Origin: Verrucomicrobiaceae bacterium
GTDB taxonomy: Bacteria > Verrucomicrobiota > Verrucomicrobiia > Verrucomicrobiales > DEV007
Reading direction: 5' to 3'
DNA: 56,666 nucleotides
Assembly (NCBI GenBank): GCA_009936795.1
Contig: JAACDM010000154.1
Location: 1-56,666, forward strand
Part shown: in pieces, positions 45,714 through 54,600 of the stretch
How positions within the stretch are numbered: position 1 is the stretch's first letter
How the letters are laid out: every line of letters starts with the position of its first letter
Notes under the pieces: generated by a model
The model's database searches: none
What the model was told of the DNA's origin: nothing
Seen by the model: the letters and a program-made list of their open reading frames with translations, nothing else
Position numbers and translations under genes: made by a program

Positions 45714-46913
45714 ATGATCAGTCGCAATCCCGTCCTCCTTCCTACTTCCCATACCGGTTGGGAGTTGTGGGGAAACACCCGCTTGCGGCGGGTGGATGAT
45801 CCTGAGGCTTTGAATGGGCAGCCGTTGCACTTTGCGCTGCCCCTAGACTATTGTCGTAGCTTTCCGCTTCTACTTCCTAGCAAAGATCGCAAGTTGTTTC
45901 GCGACCTGATTTATTCTCAGCTAGAGAAACGGCACCTTGTCTCGCCAACAAGCAATGCGCGCTATGACTTTGAGCCCATTGATCGCTCTGCCGATGGTAC
46001 CCTTGTCCGCGTCGATTTCGTGCATCGTGATTTGCCGAAGACATGGGAGGACAAGAAGGCCCTTAGTTATGCCGCGTCTCTCCGTTACTACACGCTTCCT
46101 GAGGGCAAGGCGGTCATTCGTCGTGAGCGGGAACGCCTCATCTTGGTCATTGGTCGCGCTGGAAAGCTTCTCTACAGTTCGATTCTCAATCAGACTGGTA
46201 AACTGGATGGCCGCGTGGCTTCTGAGTTGCAGGCAGCCATGATCTCACTCAACTCGCGTGGTTTCCTGAAGGAGCCCATAGATGGCGTCGAGATCTGGGG
46301 AGACTTTCTTCCTGCAGAGGTGGGCGAATTGCGCGATCTCCTGAGTATCCCGGTCAATCTGCGACCCCATCCGGATCCTGAAGGTGTGCGGCGCCCGCCG
46401 AATGGAGCTTTGTTGCCTCCATCCGTAGACATCGGTGTGAAGAAGCGGCGCAAGGCGCTCTACATCTTATTGGGCTTCGGTATACTCGCGGTCGGCTACG
46501 TTGCTATCATCAAGAGCTTCCGTGATCGTCTGATCGACTTGCGCACTCAGATTGAGGAGCAGCAGAATGACCTCGGAGAGAACACTGCAAACTCAGCAAA
46601 TTTCTCCGCGGCACAAACACGATGGAAAGCGCTCGCCAATGTCATCGAGCCGCGCCGTTATCCAGTCGTTCAACTCAACACCATCGCCCAAGTGATGCCC
46701 CCGGATGGCGTGATCCTCACAGAGTTTAATACGAAGATTTCTGAAGTTCGTGTGAATGGCAAAGCCAATAGTGCGAAGGCTGTGTTTGATTTTATGGAGA
46801 ATCTCAACGAGAACCCCGAGTTGAGTGCGATCTACAGATGGAGTCGAAAGAAGGAGCCGAATCTTGATGATGACGGTACTGCGTACTTCGAATTTATTGG
46901 TAAACTGAAGTAG
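45714..46913 (+). CDS. gspL: GspL/PilM-PilN-like inner-membrane protein
   Basis: A 399-residue protein with a cytoplasmic actin-like domain (residues 1-235), a basic patch (KKRRKA), one transmembrane helix at about 245-265 (LYILLGFGILAVGYVAII) and a periplasmic coiled coil plus ferredoxin-like PilN/GspL domain (about 270-399). This is the arrangement of GspL, which links GspE to the pseudopilus platform. Sequence similarity to classical GspL is low, so the letter follows topology and order. Confidence 0.8.
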   Translation: MISRNPVLLPTSHTGWELWGNTRLRRVDDPEALNGQPLHFALPLDYCRSFPLLLPSKDRKLFRDLIYSQLEKRHLVSPTSNARYDFEPIDRSADGTLVRVDFVHRDLPKTWEDKKALSYAASLRYYTLPEGKAVIRRERERLILVIGRAGKLLYSSILNQTGKLDGRVASELQAAMISLNSRGFLKEPIDGVEIWGDFLPAEVGELRDLLSIPVNLRPHPDPEGVRRPPNGALLPPSVDIGVKKRRKALYILLGFGILAVGYVAIIKSFRDRLIDLRTQIEEQQNDLGENTANSANFSAAQTRWKALANVIEPRRYPVVQLNTIAQVMPPDGVILTEFNTKISEVRVNGKANSAKAVFDFMENLNENPELSAIYRWSRKKEPNLDDDGTAYFEFIGKLK

Positions 46914-46915
46914 CG

Positions 46916-47461
46916 ATGCGATCTCTAACACGCTCAGAAATATTTTTGCTAGGATTTTGCTTCTTTTCCGTGTTCTTTGTTGGGCATCTCATCGCATACA
47001 AACAGTATGGTTTGAAGGTGAAGAAGGCGGAGCAGGTCCTCGTCGATTTGGGCACACGTGGCGATAGCCCTCGCCTTGAAGAGGCAAAGTCGACTCCAGC
47101 CGCACAATCTAAAATCTGGGAGGATCGGATGAAATGGTTGGACGACGAGTTGCCGACGATGCCCAGTCGCGACCAAGCTCAAGCTGCACTGCTTGAGGAC
47201 ATGCGTCAGAGTGCCAAGAAGTATGGGCTCGATGTCGATGGGCTCAGTTTCGTCAAACCAGCCAAGACGCCGCACTACCAAGAGGTTGCTGTGAAGATCA
47301 ATCTCGATGGCCCTGAGCGGAAAGTGTATCAATGGCTCTCTGAGATACAGTCGCCGAGCACGTTCCAGGCGATCAAGTTTCTCCGTGTGCGTCCGGAGGG
47401 GAGGCGCAGCCGCCCTGATGGCGATTGCGAAATCATCATCGCTCGTCTCTTCAAACCCTAA
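46916..47461 (+). CDS. gspM: GspM/PilO-like inner-membrane protein
   Basis: A 181-residue protein with an N-terminal transmembrane helix (residues 8-28, IFLLGFCFFSVFFVGHLIAY), a coiled coil and a ferredoxin-like periplasmic domain (about 95-181; VAVKINLDGPERKVYQWLSEIQ). It starts two bases after gspL. Topology and order identify the GspM/PilO partner of GspL. Confidence 0.8.
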   Translation: MRSLTRSEIFLLGFCFFSVFFVGHLIAYKQYGLKVKKAEQVLVDLGTRGDSPRLEEAKSTPAAQSKIWEDRMKWLDDELPTMPSRDQAQAALLEDMRQSAKKYGLDVDGLSFVKPAKTPHYQEVAVKINLDGPERKVYQWLSEIQSPSTFQAIKFLRVRPEGRRSRPDGDCEIIIARLFKP

Positions 47462-47473
47462 CCAGCGCCGGTG

Positions 47474-48184
47474 ATGATGATAAATTTTCTTTTCAAATTC
47501 TTGGTGGTCGCGGTCCTCGGCAGCGCGTGTTTCGCTCAGGAAAGGGAGCCTGCGGCACCACTTCCTGATGGCGTCAGCGAACCGTTAGGGCTCGATCAGT
47601 TTCAGGATCTCCTATCCAATTCACCGTTCCGCCGGTTGATGAGTTTCTCCGAAGATCTTGTGCTTACTGGCGTAGCGAAATTGCCTGAGGGTACGGTGGT
47701 GACAGTCTACGATCAGCGGGCCAAAGAAACTTACAGTGTTGCAGCGGCGGAGAACGTGCAGGGCTGGCGTTTGGTTGGTGTCACGGGTGGAGAGGAATTG
47801 GATGATGTCGAGGCTCGGATTCTGATCGGTAAGCAAGAGGTCATGCTACGTTTTGATCAACGTCGCCTCACCCCAGAGTCGATTCGGCGTGGTCGACCTC
47901 GACGTGTGAAGCCAGCGCAGTCTCCGGAGAAGCCCTCGGTAGAGCAATGGCTTGCGCAGCTAGATACGAACCTACTGAAGAACTACGATCAGTTAGACGA
48001 CACCTACAAAGACCGATTTCGTTACAGCTTTGAGAGTTATCTCGAATCTTTTCCCAACGCGAGTTCAGAACTGCGCACCCTGACGGCGCGGGAGAGGCTG
48101 GATGCGGTGCAGGAGCAACAAACTATCGAACGTCAGGCGACAACCAAGCCATTAGAAACTCTAGACGTCGGATCTCCGCAATGA
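47474..48184 (+). CDS. Secreted protein with GspC/PilP-like domain between gspM and gspD
   Basis: A 236-residue exported protein with a clear signal peptide (MMINFLFKFLVVAVLGSACFAQ). Residues about 50-130 form a small beta domain. The pattern LVLTGVAKLPEGTVVTVYD, a Tyr-Ser-Val stretch, GWRLVGV and then QEVMLRFDQ recalls the homology region of GspC and the PilP domain that docks on the secretin N0 domain. The rest (about 150-236) is charged and helical. Its stop overlaps the gspD start (ATGA), so it is made together with the secretin. Unlike true GspC it has no membrane anchor beyond the leader, and no separate gspC is present. I infer a GspC/PilP substitute; homology is not certain. Confidence 0.55.
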   Translation: MMINFLFKFLVVAVLGSACFAQEREPAAPLPDGVSEPLGLDQFQDLLSNSPFRRLMSFSEDLVLTGVAKLPEGTVVTVYDQRAKETYSVAAAENVQGWRLVGVTGGEELDDVEARILIGKQEVMLRFDQRRLTPESIRRGRPRRVKPAQSPEKPSVEQWLAQLDTNLLKNYDQLDDTYKDRFRYSFESYLESFPNASSELRTLTARERLDAVQEQQTIERQATTKPLETLDVGSPQ

Positions 48185-50451
48185 ATCTCCATTCCCTGAA
48201 TACCCCCATCGTCATCTTGACCCTGTTCGTCGGGGGGGTGCTAGCACATGCACAAGAAGCGGATCCTGGGGAGCAAGGAGTTGTGCGCCAGTTTCCTAAC
48301 AATCCTGTCTCAGACCTATTGGAGGTTTATGAGAAACTTACGGGTCGTTCAGTGATCAAGCGTTCGGAAATTTTTGACGGCAATACGATCAGCCTGGTGA
48401 CTCCGAAGGCGGTGAGTCGGCAAGAGGCGATCCGATTGATCGAGAGTTCTCTTCAGTTGAACGACTTCGCTTTGGCGATGGACGAACAAAACAATACGAT
48501 TCGCATCATGCCTGAGGACACGCATCAGGCGAACATCCACGTAGGTTTGCCAGTGCTCGATATTTCTAAGCCTCTGCCCGAGAATGATGTCGTGATTGAG
48601 TACTTCATGCGCCTGGATCACGTTGATCCGGTGGAGGCAGCCTCTATCTTCACCAATCATCTCGGTCTCAATCCCTATGGTCGAATCACACCGGTCATCA
48701 GCCCAGCAGGATTGCTCATCACTGAGAATAGCTCCATTGTTCGCCAGCTCATTCAGCTCAAGGGAGTGATCGATGTGAAGCATGACAGGGCTGAACAACT
48801 TACGGAGTTCGTTGAGATTCAGTACGCTGAAGCTAGCGTCATTGCCCAGATTATTCAGGCTACGCTATCGAATCGTCCTGACAGACCGGCATCCGGCGAT
48901 GCGACCTTCTCCAGCGGAGGGCTCCGCAATCATCGGCAATCTGACGACGAAGATCCTCCACAAGTGATCGCAGATGATCGGCTCAATCGGATCATGATCG
49001 TGGCTAGTCCTAAAGACCATCGCTATATTGTGGAGCTCATTCGGGAATGGGACAGACCGATTGAAGCGGCGGATCAATTGGAACGTCCGTTGAAATACCT
49101 CTACGTTGACGAAGTGTTGCCAGTGTTAGTAGACGTGCTGCAAGATACGGGGACGGGCTCCAGCACGCTTCCTGGTGGCGGGACCATTAGTACTCGTCAG
49201 CCTCCACAAGCATCATCTGCTGCGAGTACCCTTACGGGGCGGATTCGGCGTGGTGTCCAAGTCCGTGACACGACTACCGGTAACGTTGCGGGTGAGCAGG
49301 ACATGCTTATTAATCCGCTAGACAACACCGCGCCCATTTCTGTTTCTGTAGGCAAGACGCGCATTGTCGCTGATTTGCAGGCAAATAGTATCATTGCTAT
49401 GGGGCCGCGTGAGTCGTTGAAGAAGATCAATGATATTCTAGACAAGCTTGATAGAAAGCCACCTCAGGTCTATCTTGCGACGGTGATCGGGCAATTGACA
49501 CTCGATGACGATCTGAACTTGGGCGTGGAATACCTGCAACAGTTTAAAGAGATCAATAATAGTCCATTTACACAAGGCGGCACGGCTAGCCTTCTCTCTC
49601 GTACCTCCTTGCGGGATGCTATTGGGGACGTGAGGGACAATATTCTGACCGGGGGTGTTGAAGCCGTCGCTCCTGGATTGAATGTGTATGGGCAGCTTGG
49701 ACAGTCGCTCGATGTCTTTGTCAGTTTACTGGAATCGACCTCAAAGTTCAAAGTCTTATCTCGGCCTTCTATCTATGCGGCGAACAACAAGAAAGCAGTC
49801 ATTACATCGGGTCAGCGCATTCCTGTCCCTACGAGTACCCTGACGGATTTCGAGGGGGATTCCACGAACGTACGCACGAATATTGAGTTCCAGGATGTTG
49901 TCCTCAAACTTGAGGTCGTTCCCTTGATTAACAGTGATCAGGAAGTCACACTTACCATCGCTCAGGTGAATGACAACGTGGTGGGGCAACAACGCGTGGC
50001 TGATAACACCGTGCCTATCATCGGTACTGAGAAGCTAACGACCACGGTGACCATACCGAATCGATCCACGGTTGTCCTTGGGGGACTCATCACCGAAAGC
50101 GAGGATAAGACCGATGAGGGCATCCCATTGGTCAGTAGAATTCCTGTCATTGGCCAAGCATTCAAGAGTTCGACGTCCAATACCACCAGGAAGGAGCTCG
50201 TCGTCTTTATTCAGCCCACGGTGGTTCAGGACGACTCCGAACTCTACACTGCAAGCCGCTCGGAGGACCTTCGAACGTCCGTAGGTGCAGATGTAGCAGA
50301 GACCTTTCCTTCCGCTGACGCCGTTCTGGCGAAAGAAGAGGCTGACCAACGGCAAGGGCGCCCTTCAACAAGGGGCGTGAATGCGGAGAAGGACGCGGGC
50401 AAACTCAAGCGCTGGACTTGGCGCTCGTTGATCCCAGGCAAACAGAATTAG
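48181..50451 (+). CDS. gspD: Type II secretion outer-membrane secretin GspD
   Basis: A 756-residue secretin with a signal peptide ending LAHAQ. Domains: N0 (about 35-110), N1-N3 (about 135-460, with a Ser/Gly/Asp-rich loop near 235-260 and a second loop near 320-350) and the C-terminal secretin beta-barrel domain (about 470-685), containing VEVVPLINSDQEV-type strands and the signature VPIIGTEKLTTTVTIPNRSTVVLGGLI. A roughly 65-residue tail follows that could bind a pilotin. It forms the outer-membrane gate of the system. Confidence 0.95.
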   Translation: MNLHSLNTPIVILTLFVGGVLAHAQEADPGEQGVVRQFPNNPVSDLLEVYEKLTGRSVIKRSEIFDGNTISLVTPKAVSRQEAIRLIESSLQLNDFALAMDEQNNTIRIMPEDTHQANIHVGLPVLDISKPLPENDVVIEYFMRLDHVDPVEAASIFTNHLGLNPYGRITPVISPAGLLITENSSIVRQLIQLKGVIDVKHDRAEQLTEFVEIQYAEASVIAQIIQATLSNRPDRPASGDATFSSGGLRNHRQSDDEDPPQVIADDRLNRIMIVASPKDHRYIVELIREWDRPIEAADQLERPLKYLYVDEVLPVLVDVLQDTGTGSSTLPGGGTISTRQPPQASSAASTLTGRIRRGVQVRDTTTGNVAGEQDMLINPLDNTAPISVSVGKTRIVADLQANSIIAMGPRESLKKINDILDKLDRKPPQVYLATVIGQLTLDDDLNLGVEYLQQFKEINNSPFTQGGTASLLSRTSLRDAIGDVRDNILTGGVEAVAPGLNVYGQLGQSLDVFVSLLESTSKFKVLSRPSIYAANNKKAVITSGQRIPVPTSTLTDFEGDSTNVRTNIEFQDVVLKLEVVPLINSDQEVTLTIAQVNDNVVGQQRVADNTVPIIGTEKLTTTVTIPNRSTVVLGGLITESEDKTDEGIPLVSRIPVIGQAFKSSTSNTTRKELVVFIQPTVVQDDSELYTASRSEDLRTSVGADVAETFPSADAVLAKEEADQRQGRPSTRGVNAEKDAGKLKRWTWRSLIPGKQN

Positions 50452-50462
50452 CGTTAGCGATA

Positions 50463-50855
50463 ATGCCTGTTCGTAGTCGCACGGTCCTCGCGATTGTCTT
50501 TGCGATTGTCGTGGCCTTTGGGCTTGCCTCTCGTAAGTTCGATCATCATTTTCCGCACATCCTATCCGATCATGCAGGCGATGTACTTTGGACGATCGCA
50601 GTCTACATCACCTTAGCCTGGTTGTTTCCCCGTGCTTCGCTTTGGAGGCTCGGGGGCGCGGCCCTTGCCATTAGCTTTGTTGTCGAACTGAGCCAACTTT
50701 CTGACATGGCTTGGCTGGTCAATCTTAGAAAGACGCTACCTGGTCGTCTTCTTCTAGGATCCGGGTTTGTCTGGATCGATTTGGTTCGTTACACCATCGG
50801 TGCAACGCTAGCTGTCGGTGTTGATTCGATATGGTCTAGCAGAAAGGCGTCTTGA
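50463..50855 (+). CDS. DUF2809-family small membrane protein
   Basis: A 130-residue protein with four predicted transmembrane helices. It matches DUF2809 in the HAGDVLWTIAVYITLAWLFP segment, the VVELSQL segment and the GSGFVWIDLVRYTIGA end. Function unknown. An open frame extends 15 codons upstream into gspD; the ATG at 50463, eleven bases after the gspD stop, is preferred. Being last in the secretion operon may be accidental. Confidence 0.75.
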   Translation: MPVRSRTVLAIVFAIVVAFGLASRKFDHHFPHILSDHAGDVLWTIAVYITLAWLFPRASLWRLGGAALAISFVVELSQLSDMAWLVNLRKTLPGRLLLGSGFVWIDLVRYTIGATLAVGVDSIWSSRKAS

Positions 50856-51326
50856 TTAGGGCTCAACCGTTCGAATCAAGTGAGCCATGTATTGCGAGCA
50901 AGTGTTCGAATTCTCCTCTGGTGCCCAAGTGGCAAAGTTCTCTGGCGTCAGGGGTGTGTAAGGACCTCGTTTGAATTCCAAGACCACAGTATTGTCAGAG
51001 AGGCAGGTAACCCCGTGCCATTGCTGATCGGGAATTTCACAGAGGTAGGTGCCTTTGGCAGGATCAAGGATGACAGACTTGTTTATGGAGCCATCGTTAT
51101 GGAAAGTGAAACAAGCGCAACGTCCTTGCAGGATAATTAACGTTTCCTTCTTGTAGGGCTCTGGGTGCCTGGGAGGGCGAACATAGGTTCCAGGTTGCAT
51201 GGCGATGAGTAATCGCTGAACGTCCTCCTCAAGGTCTTCGTGAAGATTTAGATGGGCTCTTCGTCTTGGTGAAGCGGTGGCTTCACGACAGAGTCTATCA
51301 ATGGTCTCTAGCGCTACCTCTTTCAT
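50856..51326 (-). CDS. WbuC-type cupin metalloprotein
   Basis: A 156-residue cupin resembling the WbuC family. Landmarks are RAHLNLHEDLEEDVQRLLIAM, the metal-binding strand YVRPPRHPEPYKKET, and IPDQQWHGVTCL. The His and Glu residues of RHPEPYKKE and the His of WHGV are the likely metal ligands. WbuC-like genes are found near surface polysaccharide loci, but here it follows the YcxB-like gene after 18 bases in the macroglobulin cluster. Function unassigned. Confidence 0.78.
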   Translation of the reverse strand: MKEVALETIDRLCREATASPRRRAHLNLHEDLEEDVQRLLIAMQPGTYVRPPRHPEPYKKETLIILQGRCACFTFHNDGSINKSVILDPAKGTYLCEIPDQQWHGVTCLSDNTVVLEFKRGPYTPLTPENFATWAPEENSNTCSQYMAHLIRTVEP

Positions 51327-51344
51327 GAATGAGTATCGGTTTCC

Positions 51345-51623
51345 TTAGCCCAAGCTCTTTGTGCGGATGCCGACTTCCTGAACTTTGCTCAGTAGGAATG
51401 TCTTGGCAGCTGTTGGCATCTGAGCGACAGGAAGCACCCAGTAACCTGTGTCCGAGTAGAAGAGGATGAACGAATTCTCAAGAGTCCACAGTGTGCGAAT
51501 GCGTTCCCAGGGAACAATGCGTCGACGGTAGCGTGATGCTCTGGCCACGCCTTGGCTGCTGAGCACGTAACTCATGCCGGCTCTGCCAGGTCTAGTGACT
51601 TTGAATTCGTGTGCTTCGCCCAT
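51345..51623 (-). CDS. Small YcxB-like domain protein
   Basis: A 92-residue soluble protein whose centre (IVPWERIRTLWTLENSFILFY, then a hydrophobic strand WVLPVAQMP) resembles the C-terminal domain of YcxB-family proteins. The transmembrane half usual in that family is absent, so it is either a short stand-alone form or a remnant. It starts eleven bases after the macroglobulin gene stop and is probably co-transcribed. Weak assignment. Confidence 0.45.
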   Translation of the reverse strand: MGEAHEFKVTRPGRAGMSYVLSSQGVARASRYRRRIVPWERIRTLWTLENSFILFYSDTGYWVLPVAQMPTAAKTFLLSKVQEVGIRTKSLG

Positions 51624-51634
51624 GGAAATGACCG

Positions 51635-54600
51635 CTACCGGCCATGTCGACTATGCGCATTACTGCTAGCTGTCAAGCCGCCAACGTGAGGTTGGTACAT
51701 CGGAGAGATCTGGGTCGACGGCCATGCAAAGCTCCCGGCCGCTGTGACGCGGGCCAGGATCGCATAACGATGGTTCCCTGGCGGGACATGATCAAAGTAG
51801 AGATTTGCCGATTGATCGCGGAGTTCGCTGTGATCGAGAGCGATGGTGGGTTGCGCTTCGCCTGGTAATTTGTAGACTTGTGCGATTTGTGGCAGATTGA
51901 AATTCGCGGTTTCGATACCAGCAGGCAACTCATCTGAGAGCGCCACATAGTAGTGATGTTTCCTTGTGTGGAATCGGTATTCGAGGAGCAGCTCATCGCC
52001 GATCTGATAGGGCGTTTCTTCTGTGCTAACGCGTTTAGGATCGGTGAGGTTGGTGACGACTCGTTCTAAACGAAACCCACGATCTTCAGCTAAGGAGACG
52101 TCGCCGCCTCGTAACATGGCTGCGCGTATGAAGTAGTGACGATCTGCATTTCCGGTAGCTAGATCGAGTTTGAGATCTCGAAGGTGCTCCAATGGCTGCG
52201 TCTTCCACGCGATAGAAACGAGGTTGGCTGAAACGTAGTCAGGGCTTGGCTGAATCTGATCTTGATCGAAGGTGGCGTCCTTCTCGATCTCAACAAATTC
52301 CTTTAAGAGTAGCGTCTTCCAGAAATGCTCTTGGGTGGACAAGGTGACGGTGCCTTGGTCCTCGAGATGTTTGAGAAAGGCTTCGCTGAGGTTGCGGCGT
52401 TCTTGCAACGAGGCGAGCCGAGTCTTGGTGAGCCAGCGCAAGGCCTGATCGCGATAGAGAGAGCCGAAGGTCTCTGGCTCAAAGTCGCGCTGGCGTTCTC
52501 GTGCTTCGTTCTCTAATACCTTGGCGAGTTGGGCCTGCTCCTTTTCCATGACGCCGAAGCGATTCATAGCGAGAGTGAGCAGGGTGAGCCCATCGAGGCT
52601 GAGTTCGCCACGCCTGGCATAGAGATCGGTGATCAACGCTTGCATACCATGGACAGCGTGACCGGTTTCGGCATAAGCAAAGAGGGCGAAAGTCCGAGTG
52701 GTGAGATGAATGTCAGGTCGTTTGCGTCGGCCATGAACAATGGTTTGGAAGCTCTTGTCGAGTCCTGCTTCCAAGCCTACGGAGACGGTAACGCCCTGTG
52801 ATTTCGCAGATTTAGTTAGCCAATAGGCCATGACGGTTACCCAGTCGTTAGGCTCCCGGCCTCCAGACCAGTAAGGGATGAAGCCTGACTCAAGTTGGGC
52901 GTTCTCATACTCAGCGAGTCCTTCTTGCAGGCGGTCGCGGTAGTTTGCATGGCGGTTCTTGAGTTCTGGAAGGTAGTCGAGCAGGCTTAGCATCTGAGTG
53001 TAGCTCAGATATCGGGTCGCTTTCTGTTCAAAGCAGCCGTGAGGATACTTCAGGATCTCGGGCATGCTGTTCAGCTCAGGAAGATAAGGTGTGTGCGAGA
53101 CCGTCATGTCGTAACTTCCGGTTGTGCTGTTCCACGACTCTGGCAGTTTCTCATAGAGAGGGAAGCTGGCATCTTTCTTCGAGATGATGCCGTAGTGTCC
53201 TGTGCGCTGAATGATGCCAGGAAGGCGGACGGGAAGCTCTAGTTCCACCGCGTCCTCCAGGCTAGGCTCGTCTTCGCAATGGGCTTGGAAGCTTACCTTG
53301 ATGGCGCCTCCTCCAAGGATACGACAAGGGAATCGGACGACCTGCGGGAGTCCTTTGGATAGTCCAATGGTGGCATTTTGCGACCCGATCAGCCATTCGA
53401 TCTCACCTTCGACCTGGCATTGAATGGTGACTTGAGCATTGTCGACGTAGTTCTGACGGACGACCGCACGTAATTCAATTTGCTCGCCACGTCGCACGAA
53501 CCGCGTGAGGGCAGGTTCTACCATCAGTCGCTTGGCGACCTTGAGGTACGATTCGCCTTGGCCAAACTGGTGCTCCTTGGTCTGCGCAATGGCGACCAAG
53601 TGGTAGCTCGTAAAATTGTCAGGTGCAGTGAACTCGAAAGTTGCCTCGTCATTAGCGTTAGTTCGAACCTGCGTTTTCCAGAAAGCTAAGGCGCGGAAGT
53701 CTTTCCTGAACGATTGTGGGCTTTCTGAGTGGGCGCTGTCGGCGGGGGAAAAGGCGTCGTCGACACCGCCGCCAATGATGAAGCCTTTCTCGGTCACATC
53801 GCGTTCTTCAAATTTCGATACATGGTCACCCAGCCCACGATAGGCCGCGACTCCAAGATAGCGCTTTGGATACACTTGGGAGAACCAATCTGGCATTTGC
53901 CAGTTACCTAATCGATGGACGGCATCGTCCACGGCCAAGATGGTGAGATCGGCACCGGGGACAGGATGTCCCTGGCAATGGACGCGAACCAAGCCAGTAA
54001 CACCCTCGCCCGGTTGGACGGGACTTTCCGTTAGAATCGGTTGAACATCCAACACGAGATCTGGGCGGTCCACGGTGATGTCAGTTGTCCCGTAGCGTTC
54101 CATGGGAAGACGATCGAGGCCGCCGGGATGAAGTAAATATACGGAGACATGGACGTTCGGATGATAGGAAGGCTTGATCGGTAAGGAGATCGTTTGATTG
54201 TTAGCGGGAAGGTTGACGAGAAACTGATCGATGATCCGATTTGTTTCTACTGTGACCCAAGCTTGTCCTCCAAAGGGGGCTTCGAGAGCAATTTGTGCGA
54301 TATCTTGGCCAGCGAGGTAGCGTTTCTTGTCTAATTGAAGGGTGATCTCGCCATCATTGTAGACATCATAGCTGCCCACGCCGTCGCCTACAGAATGAAT
54401 TGTGGTGCTGACAGCAGGCGCGGTCGGGTTTTCCGTGAGCTTTGCGTAGGCAATGTAGTGGCCAGTTTCTTCTGGCGTAAACGGGTAGCTGTCGCCGCTC
54501 TTGATAGCGATGGTCTTGATGCGATGATAGTTGGGGTAGTTGCGGTAGCGATAGACATTCGAGCCTAGGCGCTCTTTAACCGTTTGGGTGTTTCGGCGAT

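Noticed and set aside
39568..50451. A type IV pilus locus
   Set aside because: GspE and GspF alone would be ambiguous, but the gspG-H-I-J-K pseudopilins, including the GspK marker, and the gene order are those of a type II secretion system.
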